DNA of 64,000 nucleotides from Herbiconiux sp. (GTDB lineage Bacteria > Actinomycetota > Actinomycetes > Actinomycetales > Microbacteriaceae). Shown here piece after piece: positions 7,531 to 17,030 of this stretch. The position numbers and the translations under genes were made by a program. Position 1 is the first letter of the stretch. Each line of letters starts with the position of its first letter. The DNA lies in assembly GCF_004297105.1 (NCBI RefSeq), contig NZ_SCVE01000020.1, positions 280,740 to 344,739 on the forward strand, in the 5' to 3' direction. Under the pieces are notes generated by a model that saw only the letters and a list, made by a program, of their open reading frames with translations, ran no database searches and was not told the origin of the DNA.

Positions 7531-8235
7531 GTGGCAGAAGACGACGCACCCTCGGCGAAGAAGGAGAGGGCCGAGGCGGAGCACCGCTGGCCCGCCGCCA
7601 TCGGGGTCTTCGTGATCCTGCTGAGCTACGCCACGCTTCCGCCTGATCTGTTCGGCGAGGTTCGCTTCGGTGTGATCGGAGTGTGCCTGCTCCTTCTCAT
7701 CCCGGTCATCATCGTCAACCCGCACCGGCTGCGCCGGCAGACCACCTGGTCGCGCCGCGTGAGCGTGGGGCTCGTGCTCCTGATCGGGGCCACCAACCAG
7801 GTGCTCCTCGTGGTGCTCGTGCAGCTCCTGGTCGCGAACACCTCCGACGGGCCCACCGTCCTTCTGGCTGCGCTGCAGGTGTGGATCACCAACGTCATCG
7901 GCTTCGCCCTGCTCTACTGGGAGCTCGACCGCGGCGGCCCCGTCGTGCGCACCCAGCGCACCCGCGAGAAGCTGCCCCCGGCCGACTTCCGGTTCCCGCA
8001 GGACGAAGACCACGACGCCTCCCCCGAGGTCGCCGCGCATTCGTCGCGCACCAGCAACTGGCTCCCCGGATTCGTCGACTACTTCTACTTCTCGCTCAGC
8101 GACTCCATGGCCTTCAGCCCCACGGATGTCATGCCTCTCACCCACCGGGCGAAGCTCCTGATGGGCCTCGAGGCCTTCGCCGGCTTCGTGCTGCTCGCAC
8201 TCGTGATCGCCCGCGGAGTGAGCCTTCTCGGCTGA
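7531..8235 (+). CDS. Integral membrane protein of unknown function
   Basis: 234 residues from GTG 7531. About five hydrophobic spans: 23-38, 44-62, 79-102, 108-128 and a last one near 205-230. Polar insert at 130-175 rich in Arg, Asp and Glu. The segment DYFYFSLSDSMAFSPTDVMPLTHRAKLLMG before the last span resembles the signature region of DUF1345-type membrane proteins, where a YFS...MTF motif precedes a Thr/Ser-rich turn. That family assignment is tentative. Monocistronic between tRNA-Val and the convergent SatD operon. Confidence 0.7.
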   Translation: MAEDDAPSAKKERAEAEHRWPAAIGVFVILLSYATLPPDLFGEVRFGVIGVCLLLLIPVIIVNPHRLRRQTTWSRRVSVGLVLLIGATNQVLLVVLVQLLVANTSDGPTVLLAALQVWITNVIGFALLYWELDRGGPVVRTQRTREKLPPADFRFPQDEDHDASPEVAAHSSRTSNWLPGFVDYFYFSLSDSMAFSPTDVMPLTHRAKLLMGLEAFAGFVLLALVIARGVSLLG

Positions 8236-8243
8236 CGGCTTAC

Positions 8244-8290
8244 ATTAGCCCACAGCTTCTATTCGGTGAATATCAGCTGTGGGCTGATAT
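8244..8290. promoter_or_regulatory. Pair of SatD-type palindromes at 3' end of the SatD operon
   Basis: Two palindromes with the same architecture as those at the operon promoter. 8245-8259 is TTAGC-CCACA-GCTTC (one arm degenerate). 8270-8290 has perfect 8-base arms ATATCAGC and GCTGATAT around TGTGG. The second covers the stop codon of the membrane gene (8273-8275). The shared AGC-N5-GCT core at both operon ends suggests one DNA-binding protein, plausibly the SatD-like protein's own helix-turn-helix. Confidence 0.55.
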
Positions 8291-9067
8291 CCAGATCACG
8301 CCGACCGCCGCGATCGCCACGGCCCAGCTCACCAGGCTTCCCACCAGGAAGTACTCCGCTTTGGATCCCCGGGCGGCATCGTTCGATATCTCCGGAAAGC
8401 GCACGATGCCCTTCGCCGCCAGGAGACCGGCCACGATGGGCAGGGCACCACCTAGGGTGAGAGCCACGATCAACAGCCTTTCGAGCGGGCCGATCAGACG
8501 GCCGCCGCGGAGGTCGGGAAGTCGGGCGGCCGTCGGCTCGGCCTCGACCGCCTTCGACCACCATCGAGGTGAACGTGCCGGAGCCGCCACCGCGACCGCC
8601 ACCTCCGCACTCTCGACGACCGTCGGCCGGAGCGCCGCCCGTACGATCACGTTCGCGCTCTCGATCAGGAAGAGCGCACATCCCACTCCCATGACGACCG
8701 CGACGAGCGGCACCGGTGACGCCACGGATGCCTCGTGCCAGTCGACGAGGTATCCGCTCGGAACAGGAACAGCGCGGTCGGCTGCGATCGCCGCCAGTTC
8801 GGCCAGCAATACGCCGATCGCGGGGGCGATCCTGCCCGGAGAACGGACGGCCGGGTTCGTGGAGGTCGACAGCACCCAGCCGATCGAGAGCACCGTCGGG
8901 ATCACTGCCCACCACAGCGGCACACCGAGGCCCGTGACGGCGAGGATCAGCGTCGCCGACCAGAACACGATCACCGATGCGATCCCCGCTCGCCCCGACA
9001 GGGCCGTCTGAGAGCGCAGCAGGTCGGCCCCGCCGATCATGACGAGCAGCACCGCTCCGATGATCAC
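8273..9067 (-). CDS. Membrane protein in SatD operon
   Basis: 264 residues from GTG 9067, which overlaps the SatD stop codon (GTGA). Roughly six hydrophobic segments (1-13, 27-46, 52-69, 84-100, 118-140 and a C-terminal pair near 195-262) separated by an Arg/Glu-rich loop at about 150-190. I do not recognise the family. SatD-family genes are often paired with a membrane-protein gene, which fits. The stop codon lies within a palindrome that matches the promoter operators. Confidence 0.7.
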   Translation of the reverse strand: MIIGAVLLVMIGGADLLRSQTALSGRAGIASVIVFWSATLILAVTGLGVPLWWAVIPTVLSIGWVLSTSTNPAVRSPGRIAPAIGVLLAELAAIAADRAVPVPSGYLVDWHEASVASPVPLVAVVMGVGCALFLIESANVIVRAALRPTVVESAEVAVAVAAPARSPRWWSKAVEAEPTAARLPDLRGGRLIGPLERLLIVALTLGGALPIVAGLLAAKGIVRFPEISNDAARGSKAEYFLVGSLVSWAVAIAAVGVIWISAHS

Positions 9068-9702
9068 GGGGTGAGTCCGAGCTCGTCGATCGCTGCGATG
9101 AGGCTGGCGCCGCCCGAGCGCCGCAGCGCCTGAGACACCGCTGATTGCGTGATGCCCTCCTGGGCCGCGAGCTGATCCTGCCTCAGCCCGCACAGTGCGC
9201 CGAACGTCAGACGCCGGGCACGGCCCTTCATCGAGCCCACGATGTGATCCCGGGCCAGGAGGTAGGCGTTCACGGCCGGCTCGAGGGCGGCATCGCCGGC
9301 CGCTTCGCGGAACCATCCGCGAAGGCTCGGTGTTCGTGACTTCTCCCGGTCGTGCGCTTCATCGATGGCTTCTCTCGCCAACCACCAGGCTGCCCCGTCC
9401 TGGACGGGCCCGGCACTCCCCTGGCCGACTTCCGACACGGCACCGAGCCCCATGCCGAAGCGGCAGTCGATGCCCTCCGGAAGGGCCAGCCGCGCGAGGA
9501 GTGTGGCCTCCAGCGCCGCCGGGACGGTGGAGTAGAGGGCCTGGAACTCGTCACCCACCGTGGGATGCAGGTTCTGCACGCCGGGCAGCAGCGAGTTGAC
9601 CCCGGAGAACGCGGCCACGATCTCAGCTTGCACCGAGCGACGGTCGGCGATCTTGCGGGAGTCGACGATGTCGGCGATCACGGCGACGGCTGTGCGGTCC
9701 AT
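9064..9702 (-). CDS. SatD-family protein with C-terminal helix-turn-helix
   Basis: 212 residues. The N-terminal part has the SatD signature AVIADIVDSRKIADR and the HPTVGDEFQALY strand typical of this family, which resembles a nucleotide-cyclase-like fold. The C-terminal 45 residues form a DNA-binding domain: GLRQDQLAAQEGITQSAVSQ reads as a canonical helix-turn-helix. ATG 9702 lies 4 bases from a perfect palindrome. A TAGGCT -10 element sits 7 bases upstream with no Shine-Dalgarno, so the mRNA is probably leaderless. The physiological role of SatD proteins is unsettled. Confidence 0.75.
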   Translation of the reverse strand: MDRTAVAVIADIVDSRKIADRRSVQAEIVAAFSGVNSLLPGVQNLHPTVGDEFQALYSTVPAALEATLLARLALPEGIDCRFGMGLGAVSEVGQGSAGPVQDGAAWWLAREAIDEAHDREKSRTPSLRGWFREAAGDAALEPAVNAYLLARDHIVGSMKGRARRLTFGALCGLRQDQLAAQEGITQSAVSQALRRSGGASLIAAIDELGLTP

Positions 9703-9705
9703 GAC

Positions 9706-9753
9706 TATTAGCCTACAGCTAATATCTCGAAGAAATAAGCTGACAGCTAATAT
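9706..9753 (-). promoter_or_regulatory. SatD promoter with two palindromic operators
   Basis: Site 1 (9706-9724) has perfect 7-base arms TATTAGC/GCTAATA around CTACA. Site 2 (9736-9753) is TAAGC-TGACA-GCTAA with one arm mismatch. A minus-strand -10 hexamer TAGGCT (9710-9715) lies inside site 1, seven bases from ATG 9702. A protein bound at site 1 would block RNA polymerase directly. Autoregulation by the SatD-like helix-turn-helix is the simplest reading. Confidence 0.6.
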
Positions 9754-9800
9754 TCTCGCGAAAGAAGCTCCCCGTTCATGGCCTCGCGGCACCCAGCGGC

Positions 9801-10274
9801 TCAGACGCGCGCGGGAACCAGGTCTTCGACGGCGGCGCGATACGCCTCGATCGAGCGGGCCTCACCCGGTGCGGTGATGAAGGAGGCGCGGATGATGCGG
9901 TTGGTGTCGATGAGGAAGGTCGCGCGGTTCGCGAAGCCCTTCTCCTCGAGGAACACGCCGTAGTCTTTGGCGACATCGCCGTGGGGCCAGAAATCGGCGA
10001 CGAGAGTGAAGTCGTAGCCCTCCTTCTCGGACCAGGCACGCAGTGTGGCCTTGGAGTCGACGGAGATGCCGATGAGTTCGACGTCGGCGTTCTTGAAGAG
10101 GGAGATGTTCTCCTCCAGGGTGCACAATTCGCTGGTGCACACTCCGGAGAAGGCGAGCGGGAAGAAGACGAGCGCGACGGGCTTCTTTCCCTGGAACTGA
10201 CTCAGGCGCACGCGCTCCCCGAACTGGTTGGGAAGATCGAAGTCGGGTGCCAGAGTGTCGTTCTCCAAAGCCAT
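9801..10274 (-). CDS. ahpE: AhpE-type 1-Cys peroxiredoxin
   Basis: 157 residues, full length for the AhpE group of AhpC/TSA peroxiredoxins. The peroxidatic Cys lies in the loop [15 protein letters not shown]; the family motif P-x-x-x-T/S-x-x-C is conserved. Strands [17 protein letters not shown] and VELIGISVD complete the thioredoxin fold. It reduces H2O2, peroxynitrite or fatty-acid hydroperoxides using mycothiol/mycoredoxin-type reductants in related actinobacteria. The second Cys (SELC) is only three residues away, so it is not the usual resolving Cys. ATG 10274 follows a purine-rich site and is divergent from aceE. Confidence 0.88.
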   Translation of the reverse strand: MALENDTLAPDFDLPNQFGERVRLSQFQGKKPVALVFFPLAFSGVCTSELCTLEENISLFKNADVELIGISVDSKATLRAWSEKEGYDFTLVADFWPHGDVAKDYGVFLEEKGFANRATFLIDTNRIIRASFITAPGEARSIEAYRAAVEDLVPARV

Positions 10275-10482
10275 GATGGCTTCCTTTCCACGGCCGGTCG
10301 TCGTTCCGGCAAAGGCGCCTGCCATCCTAGACCCGCCCGAGCCCCGCACCAAGCGGCTCACAGCGCGCACTCGGACGAGCGTGCCACGGAAAGTCAGTAG
10401 GCTTGTCGGTGGCGTTCCGCACCTCATCCGGAGCGATGCGCCCGACACGAACAGATCTGTACACAACAGAAAGAGGTCGCCG

Positions 10483-13209
10483 GTGACTGTCAACGACCAG
10501 GACCCTTATTCGGCGGGACACGTCGATATCGATCCCGAAGAGACCGCCGAGTGGAACGAATCGCTCGACGCCCTCGTGAAGGCCCAAGGTCACGGCCGTG
10601 CCCGCGACATCATGCTGAGCCTCCTCAAGCGCTCGAAAGAACTGCACCTCAACGTGCCGATGGTTCCGACGACCGATTACATCAACACCATCGCGCCCGA
10701 GAACGAGCCCGACTTCCCGGGCGACGAGTCGCTCGAGCGCAAATACCGCGCCTGGATCCGCTGGAACGCGGCGATGACCGTGCACCGCGCGCAACGCCCG
10801 GGCATCGGCGTCGGCGGCCACATCTCCACCTACGCCTCGTCGGCCGCGCTCTATGAAGTGGGCTTCAACCACTTCTTCCGCGGTCACGACCACCCGGGCG
10901 GCGGCGACCAGATCTTCATCCAGGGCCACGCCTCACCCGGCACCTACGCCCGCGCCTTCCTCGAGGGCCGCCTGAGCGCCGACCAGCTCGATGGCTTCCG
11001 CCAGGAGAAGTCCCGCGCCGGCGGCGGTCTCAGCAGCTACCCGCACCCGCGCCTCATGCCCGAGTTCTGGCAGTTCCCGACGGTCTCGATGGGCCTCGGC
11101 CCCATCAACGCCATCTACCAGGCGCAGCTCAACAAGTACCTCACCAACCGCGGCATCAAGGACGCATCCGACCAGCAGGTCTGGGCCTTCCTCGGCGACG
11201 GCGAGATGGACGAGGTGGAGTCGCGCGGCCAGCTCCAGGTGGCCACGAACGACGGCCTCGACAACCTGAACTTCGTGATCAACTGCAACCTGCAGCGTCT
11301 CGACGGCCCGGTGCGCGGCAACGGCAAGATCATCCAGGAGCTCGAGAGCTACTTCCGCGGTGCCGGCTGGAACGTCATCAAGGTCATCTGGGGCCGTGAG
11401 TGGGACGACCTGCTGAACCGCGACACCGAGGGCGCACTGCTCAACCTCATGAACACGGTTCCGGATGGCGACTTCCAGACCTACAAGGCCGAGTCGGGCG
11501 CCTACGTTCGCGAGAACTTCTTCGGCCGCGATCCCCGCGCCCTCGAGCTCGTCAAGAACTACTCCGACGACGAGATCTGGAACCTCAAGCGCGGCGGCCA
11601 CGACTACCGCAAGGTCTACGCCGCGTTCAAGGCGGCCGCCGAGCACAAGGGCCAGCCCACCGTCATCCTGGCGCACACCATCAAGGGCTACGGCCTGGGG
11701 CCGGCGTTCGAGGGCCGCAACGCGACCCACCAGATGAAGAAGATGACGCTCGACAACCTCAAGACCTTCCGCGACCAGATGCACATCCCGGTCACGGACG
11801 CCCAGCTCGAGGAGAACCCCTACCTCCCGCCGTACTACAAGCCGGCCGAGGGCGACGAGGCGATCGAGTACATGCACGAGCGCCGTCGCGCGCTCGGCGG
11901 CTACCTGCCCGAGCGCCGCACGAAGCACACCGCGTTCACGCTGCCCGACGACTCCGCGTACCAGACCCTCAAGAAGGGGTCGGGCACGCAGGAGATCGCC
12001 ACCACCATGGCCTTCGTGCGTCTTCTCAAAGACCTCACCCGCGCCAAGGACTTCGGCAACCGCGTGGTTCCGATCATCCCGGATGAGGCGCGCACGTTCG
12101 GCATGGACGCGTTCTTCCCGTCGAACAAGATCTACAACCCCAAGGGCCAGACCTACACCTCGGTCGACCGCGAGCTGTTGCTGGCCTACAAGGAAAGCCC
12201 CCAGGGCCAGATCATCCACGTGGGCATCAACGAGGCGGGTGCACTCGCGTCGTTCACGGCGGTGGGCACGAGCTACTCCACCCAGGGCGAGCCGCTCATC
12301 CCGATCTACGTGTTCTACTCGATGTTCGGCTTCCAGCGCACGGGCGACGCCCTGTGGGCGGCAGGCGACCAGATGGCGCGCGGCTTCGTGATCGGTGCCA
12401 CCGCCGGGCGTACGACGCTCACCGGTGAGGGCCTGCAGCACGCCGACGGCCACTCGCACCTGCTGGCGGCCACGAACCCCGCCGTGGTGTCGTACGACCC
12501 CGCCTACGGCTACGAGCTCAACCACATCGTGCGCACCGGTCTCGACCGCATGTACGGCGGCACGCACCCCGACCCGAACGTCATGTACTACCTCACGGTC
12601 TACAACGAGCCGCACGTGCAGCCCGCCGAGCCCGAGGGTCTCGACGTCGAAGGCCTGGTCAAGGGCATCTACAAGCTCAAGAGCGGCACGATCGAAGGCC
12701 CGAAGGCGCAGATCCTCTCATCCGGTGTCGCCGTTCCGTGGGCGCTCGAGGCCCAGGAGCTGCTCGCCAACGACTGGGGCGTGTCGGCGGACGTGTGGTC
12801 GGTCACCTCGTGGACAGAGCTGCGTCGTGACGGCCTGAAGGCGGAGGAGCACAACTTCCTCCACCCGAACGAGGAACGCCACGTGCCGTACGTCACCACG
12901 AAGCTGCAGGACGCGCCCGGCCCGTTCGTGGCGGTCACCGACTACATGCACGCGGTCTCCGACCAGATCCGGCAGTTCGTGCCCGGCGAGTACGCCACTC
13001 TCGGTGCCGACGACTTCGGCTTCTCCGACACCCGCGCTGCGGCCCGACGCTTCTTCAAGATCGACGGCCCCTCCGTGGTGGTTCGTGTTCTCGAGCAGCT
13101 CGCCGCCCGCGGTGAGGTCGATCAGAACGCCCCGTCGTGGGCCATCGAGAAGTACCGTCTGTACGACGTGACGGCGGGCACCTCGGGGTCCGCGGGCGGC
13201 GAGAGCTGA
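10483..13209 (+). CDS. aceE: Pyruvate dehydrogenase E1 component, homodimeric type
   Basis: 908 residues, normal for AceE (E. coli 887). It oxidatively decarboxylates pyruvate and acetylates the lipoyl groups of E2. The thiamine-diphosphate/Mg motif GDGEMDEVE...NFVINCN starts near residue 238. Other conserved stretches are [11 protein letters not shown] and [14 protein letters not shown] (the latter in the Pyr domain). GTG 10483 is preceded by AAGAGG; the longer in-frame reading overlaps the divergent ahpE promoter. Neighbouring fatty-acid synthesis genes use its product acetyl-CoA. Confidence 0.97.
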   Translation: MTVNDQDPYSAGHVDIDPEETAEWNESLDALVKAQGHGRARDIMLSLLKRSKELHLNVPMVPTTDYINTIAPENEPDFPGDESLERKYRAWIRWNAAMTVHRAQRPGIGVGGHISTYASSAALYEVGFNHFFRGHDHPGGGDQIFIQGHASPGTYARAFLEGRLSADQLDGFRQEKSRAGGGLSSYPHPRLMPEFWQFPTVSMGLGPINAIYQAQLNKYLTNRGIKDASDQQVWAFLGDGEMDEVESRGQLQVATNDGLDNLNFVINCNLQRLDGPVRGNGKIIQELESYFRGAGWNVIKVIWGREWDDLLNRDTEGALLNLMNTVPDGDFQTYKAESGAYVRENFFGRDPRALELVKNYSDDEIWNLKRGGHDYRKVYAAFKAAAEHKGQPTVILAHTIKGYGLGPAFEGRNATHQMKKMTLDNLKTFRDQMHIPVTDAQLEENPYLPPYYKPAEGDEAIEYMHERRRALGGYLPERRTKHTAFTLPDDSAYQTLKKGSGTQEIATTMAFVRLLKDLTRAKDFGNRVVPIIPDEARTFGMDAFFPSNKIYNPKGQTYTSVDRELLLAYKESPQGQIIHVGINEAGALASFTAVGTSYSTQGEPLIPIYVFYSMFGFQRTGDALWAAGDQMARGFVIGATAGRTTLTGEGLQHADGHSHLLAATNPAVVSYDPAYGYELNHIVRTGLDRMYGGTHPDPNVMYYLTVYNEPHVQPAEPEGLDVEGLVKGIYKLKSGTIEGPKAQILSSGVAVPWALEAQELLANDWGVSADVWSVTSWTELRRDGLKAEEHNFLHPNEERHVPYVTTKLQDAPGPFVAVTDYMHAVSDQIRQFVPGEYATLGADDFGFSDTRAAARRFFKIDGPSVVVRVLEQLAARGEVDQNAPSWAIEKYRLYDVTAGTSGSAGGES

Positions 13210-13270
13210 CCCGCATCCGCATGATTCGACGATCGATCGCGGTCGAGGGCTCTGCCCGTGGAGGGCGCTG

Positions 13271-14506
13271 ATGCCTGCTAAGACCAAGGCGCAGACCCTG
13301 GCGTGGCTCCGCACCATCCAGGGCGAGCTCTCGACCGCGACGATCAAGAAGCTCGATGCGACGCTGCCGTGGTACGGCGACATGCCGCCCGGGCGGCGTT
13401 CCGCCGTGGGCCTCGTGGCCCAGGCCGGCATCAAGTCGTTCATCCAGTGGTACGACGACCCCACCACCACCACCTGGATCGCCGCCGACGTGTTCGGCTC
13501 CGCTCCGCGCGAGCTGCTCCGTTCGGTGAGCCTGCAGCAGACTCTGCAGCTCATCCGCGTCGTCGTCGAGGTGGTCGAGGAGCGCGTGGCGGGAACGGAT
13601 GCCTCGCTGCGCGAGGCCATCCTCCTGTACTCGCGCGAGATCGCGTTCGCCGCGGCCGACGTGTACGCCCGGGCCGCCGAGGCCCGTGGGCTCTGGGACG
13701 CGCGTCTCGAGGCGCTGGTGGTCGACTCGATCCTGAGCGGCGAGTACGACGATGAGCTGCCGAGCCGCATCGCCGCCCTCGGCTGGCACGGCCACGGCGA
13801 GGTGAGCGTGCTCGTGGGCACCACGCCGCGCCAGCTCGATGTCGACCAGCTGCGACGCACGGCACGCCACCTGAGCGCCGATCTGCTGATCGGAGTGCAG
13901 GGCGGCCGGCTCGTGCTCGTGATCGGGCGCGCGCATCCCTCCGGGGGCACGAACCCGCTCGACGCCGCGGTTCCCGAAGACGACGGAACCGCGGTTCCGT
14001 CTCCGGATGAGCCCACCCTCTCGTTCCTCGACATCGCCACGCAGCTCGAGCCCGGCTTCGGCCCGGGGTATCTCGTGCTCGGCCACGAGGTACCGAGCCT
14101 CGTCGACGCCTCCCGCAGCGCCAAGGCGGCTCTCGCCGGGTTCGCCGTGGCGAAGGCCTGGCGCAACGCGCCCCGGCCGATGCTGGCCGACGACCTGCTG
14201 CCCGAGCGCGCGCTCGCCGGTGATCCTCTCGCGCGCTCGACCCTCGTCAACCGCGTGTACCGGCCGCTCCAAGACCAGTCCCCCGAGCTGATGACCACGC
14301 TCTGGTGCTACCTCGACAACGGCCGCTCGCTCGAGGCCACCGCCCGGGAGCTCTTCGTGCACCCGAACACCGTGCGCTACCGTCTGAAGCGCGTCACCCA
14401 GGTGATCGGGTGGGATGCCACGGGCGCACGCGAGGCCCTCATCCTGCAGTCGGCTCTCATCCTGGGGTCGATGAACGATCATGACGGCACGTCACCGCGT
14501 CGCTGA
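13271..14506 (+). CDS. fasR: PucR-type regulator, FasR-like
   Basis: 411 residues. A long N-terminal region with no recognised domain is followed by a C-terminal PucR helix-turn-helix (about 340-400): LATARELFVHPNTVRYRLKRVTQ-like sequence EATARELFVHPNTVRYRLK. A regulator of this build sits immediately upstream of fabD-fabH-acpP-fabF in Streptomyces (FasR, an activator of the fab operon). Gene order here is identical, so control of the FAS II genes is the likely role. It ends 90 bases before fabD, leaving room for a promoter. Confidence 0.85.
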   Translation: MPAKTKAQTLAWLRTIQGELSTATIKKLDATLPWYGDMPPGRRSAVGLVAQAGIKSFIQWYDDPTTTTWIAADVFGSAPRELLRSVSLQQTLQLIRVVVEVVEERVAGTDASLREAILLYSREIAFAAADVYARAAEARGLWDARLEALVVDSILSGEYDDELPSRIAALGWHGHGEVSVLVGTTPRQLDVDQLRRTARHLSADLLIGVQGGRLVLVIGRAHPSGGTNPLDAAVPEDDGTAVPSPDEPTLSFLDIATQLEPGFGPGYLVLGHEVPSLVDASRSAKAALAGFAVAKAWRNAPRPMLADDLLPERALAGDPLARSTLVNRVYRPLQDQSPELMTTLWCYLDNGRSLEATARELFVHPNTVRYRLKRVTQVIGWDATGAREALILQSALILGSMNDHDGTSPRR

Positions 14507-14596
14507 CCCTGCCTTGTCGACTATCGTCAAGCAATAAGTGAATCTATTGGCTCTTTACAACACAGCACTGAAGCGAACTCTTGGGAGACTGAAGTC

Positions 14597-15517
14597 ATGA
14601 TCGTCGTCGTATGTCCCGGCCAGGGCTCGCAGACCCCGGGATTCCTCGAACCCTGGATCGCGGATCCGGCCTATCGCACCCGTCTCGGCGAGCTGGGCGA
14701 CGCCGCCGGAGTCGACCTCATCACGCACGGCACCACGAGTGACGCCGACACCATCCGCGACACTGCGGTGGCGCAGCCGCTGATCGTGGCCGCCGGCATC
14801 CTCACCCTCGACGCTCTGCTGGCCGACGGCCGGCGTGAACTCGTCGGGGGCATCGCCGGCCACTCGGTGGGCGAGATCACGGCCGCGGCGGGAGCGGGCA
14901 TCCTCAGCGCGGGCGACGCCATGCGGCTCGTGGGCGAGCGCGGCCGGGCCATGGCCGATGCGGCAGCCCTCACCGAGACCGGCATGAGCGCGGTCGTGGG
15001 CGGCACCGAGCCCGAGCTGCTCACCCTGTTCGATGAACTCGGCGTGCTGCCGGCGAACTACAACGGCGGCGGCCAGATCGTGGTGGCCGGGGCTCCGGAT
15101 GCGCTGGCGCTGCTCGCGGAGCGCGCCCCACGCGGTGTGCGCGTCATCCCGCTGCAGGTCGCCGGCGCCTTCCACACCCACTTCATGGCCCCTGCCGTCG
15201 ACCGGCTCGCCGCAGTGGCCGCCACGCTCAGGACGGCCGACCCCACGCTGCCCATCTGGACCAACAACGACGGATCGGCCGTCGACAGCGGCACCCGCTT
15301 CCTCGAACTGCTCGTGGGCCAGGTCTCTTCGCCCGTGCGCTGGGATCTCTGCATGGAGTCGTTCGCCGCCGCCGGCATCACGGGCCTCATCGAGGTCGCT
15401 CCGGCGGGCGCCCTCACGGGGCTCGCCCGCCGCGGTCTCAAGGGCATCCCGTCCGTCGCGGTCAAGACCCCCGACGAACTGCCCGCCGCGTTCGAGCTCA
15501 TCGACCAGGCCGCCTGA
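14597..15517 (+). CDS. fabD: Malonyl-CoA:ACP transacylase
   Basis: 306 residues. It loads malonyl groups onto acyl-carrier protein. Motifs: oxyanion loop CPGQGSQTPG near the start, nucleophile Ser90 in AGHSVGE, and catalytic His193 in GAFHTHFM. The length matches the family. First of the fab operon; fabH starts 49 bases after its stop. Confidence 0.95.
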   Translation: MIVVVCPGQGSQTPGFLEPWIADPAYRTRLGELGDAAGVDLITHGTTSDADTIRDTAVAQPLIVAAGILTLDALLADGRRELVGGIAGHSVGEITAAAGAGILSAGDAMRLVGERGRAMADAAALTETGMSAVVGGTEPELLTLFDELGVLPANYNGGGQIVVAGAPDALALLAERAPRGVRVIPLQVAGAFHTHFMAPAVDRLAAVAATLRTADPTLPIWTNNDGSAVDSGTRFLELLVGQVSSPVRWDLCMESFAAAGITGLIEVAPAGALTGLARRGLKGIPSVAVKTPDELPAAFELIDQAA

Positions 15518-15566
15518 GCGACCTCCACTCACTCACCCCCTCACGGAAGGCCACGCGGAACGCCCT

Positions 15567-16571
15567 ATGACCCAGCCCACCCTGAACCAGAAGACCGGCG
15601 CGAAGTTCACCCGCATCCTCGCCGTCGGCGCCGCCCGCGGCGACCTCACGGTGCCCAACGACGACCTCGTGGGCCCGATCGACTCCTCCGACGAGTGGAT
15701 CCGCCAGCGCACCGGCATCGTCGAGCGCAAGCGCGCCTCGCACGACGTCTTCGCCGTCGACCTCGCCGAGGCCGCGGCCAAGGAGGCCATCGAGGGCGCC
15801 GGAATCGTGCCCTCACAGATCGGCGCGATCCTGGTCTCCACGATCAGCAACCCGGTGATCACCCCCTCGCTCGCCACGCACGTGGCCGAACGGATCGGCG
15901 CACCCTTCGCCGCCGCCTACGACATCAGCGCCGCCTGCGCCGGGTACACCTACGGCATCGGCCAGGCCGACTCCCTGATCCGCTCCGGCATGGCCGAGTA
16001 CGTGCTCGTGATCGGCGCGGAGAAGCTCTCGGAGTACGTCGACCCCACCGACCGGTCGATCTCGTTCCTGCTCGGTGACGGAGCGGGCGCCGCAGTGGTG
16101 GGCCCGAGCGACTTCCCCGGCATCGCTCCCACCATCTGGGGGTCCGACGCCACCAAGCGCGACGAGATCCACATGACAGGAACCTCCATCGCATTCCGCG
16201 ACAAGGAGACCGATTGGCCCACGCTCTGGCAGAACGGCCAGGTGGTCTTCCGTTGGGCGGTCTGGGAGATGGTCAAGGTGGCCAAGGAAGCCGTGGCCGC
16301 GGCCGGCATCACGGTCGACGACCTCGCGGCCTTCATCCCGCACCAGGCGAACATGCGCATCATCGACGAGTTCGCGAAGCAGTTGAAGCTGCCGGAGTCC
16401 GTGCTCATCGGCCGCGACATCGTGACCACCGGCAATACCTCGGCCGCATCGATCCCGCTCGCCACCCATCGACTGCTGAGCGAACATCCCGAGCTCTCGG
16501 GCGGTCTCGCCCTGCAGATCGGATTCGGAGCCGGCCTCGTGTTCGGTGCACAAGTCGTCGTACTGCCCTGA
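15567..16571 (+). CDS. fabH: 3-oxoacyl-ACP synthase III
   Basis: 334 residues. It condenses an acyl-CoA starter with malonyl-ACP. The catalytic triad is visible: Cys124 (ISAACAGY), His259 (IPHQAN) and Asn290 (TTGNTSAAS). The GDGAGAAVV glycine loop is present. In Gram-positive bacteria FabH selects branched starters; that preference is expected here but not visible. ATG 15567 is the first plausible start after fabD. Confidence 0.95.
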   Translation: MTQPTLNQKTGAKFTRILAVGAARGDLTVPNDDLVGPIDSSDEWIRQRTGIVERKRASHDVFAVDLAEAAAKEAIEGAGIVPSQIGAILVSTISNPVITPSLATHVAERIGAPFAAAYDISAACAGYTYGIGQADSLIRSGMAEYVLVIGAEKLSEYVDPTDRSISFLLGDGAGAAVVGPSDFPGIAPTIWGSDATKRDEIHMTGTSIAFRDKETDWPTLWQNGQVVFRWAVWEMVKVAKEAVAAAGITVDDLAAFIPHQANMRIIDEFAKQLKLPESVLIGRDIVTTGNTSAASIPLATHRLLSEHPELSGGLALQIGFGAGLVFGAQVVVLP

Positions 16572-16612
16572 CTAAACTAAGTCTCGGTCAAACACACCCC
16601 AAGGAGAGAACA

Positions 16613-16861
16613 ATGGCATTGTCCAACGAAGAAGTACTGGCCGGCCTGGCCGAGCTCATCAACGACGAGACCGGCATCGCGACCGACACAGTCGAGCTGG
16701 ACAAGTCCTTCACCGACGACCTCGACATCGACTCGATCTCGATGATGACGATCGTCGTCAACGCCGAAGAGAAGTTCGACGTCAAGATCCCCGACGAAGA
16801 GGTCAAGAACCTCAAGACCGTGGGCGACGCCGTCACCTTCATCGTCGCGGCACAGGGCTGA
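16613..16861 (+). CDS. acpP: Acyl carrier protein
   Basis: 82 residues, acidic. Phosphopantetheine attachment Ser41 is in DDLDIDSIS. Three-helix ACP pattern with EEKFDVKIPDEE in the recognition helix region. Start ATG 16613 follows AAGGAGAG with ideal spacing. Located 42 bases after fabH and followed by a hairpin, so expression relative to fabF may be adjusted by partial termination. Confidence 0.96.
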   Translation: MALSNEEVLAGLAELINDETGIATDTVELDKSFTDDLDIDSISMMTIVVNAEEKFDVKIPDEEVKNLKTVGDAVTFIVAAQG

Positions 16862-16882
16862 TCCAGCCCCTCCCTCGCGGAT

Positions 16883-16924
16883 GGTCGACAGGATTGCGAC
16901 CCGAAGGCACCAATCCTGTCGACC
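16883..16924 (+). terminator. Stem-loop between acpP and fabF
   Basis: Perfect 14-base inverted repeat GGTCGACAGGATTG / CAATCCTGTCGACC around a 14-base loop, 21 bases after the acpP stop. There is no T-run, so it is either a partial attenuator or an mRNA 3'-stabilising hairpin that raises acpP output over fabF. Confidence 0.6.
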
Positions 16925-17030
16925 GCACGACATCACCTCACCATCGCACTGCGTCGCCGCATCCGGCTCCTCGCGTCTGCGACCTGCCCGACCGGGCGCC
17001 CTGGACTGACCACCCACAGAAAGTTTCACC

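Noticed and set aside
10933..12615. Long minus-strand open frame opposite aceE
   Set aside because: Antisense shadow in a GC-rich gene; the plus-strand AceE is certain, and the translation is low-complexity Val/Arg/Glu.
12718..14482. Two long minus-strand frames opposite aceE 3' end and fasR
   Set aside because: Arg/Ser-rich shadows with no motif; the plus-strand genes have known domains.
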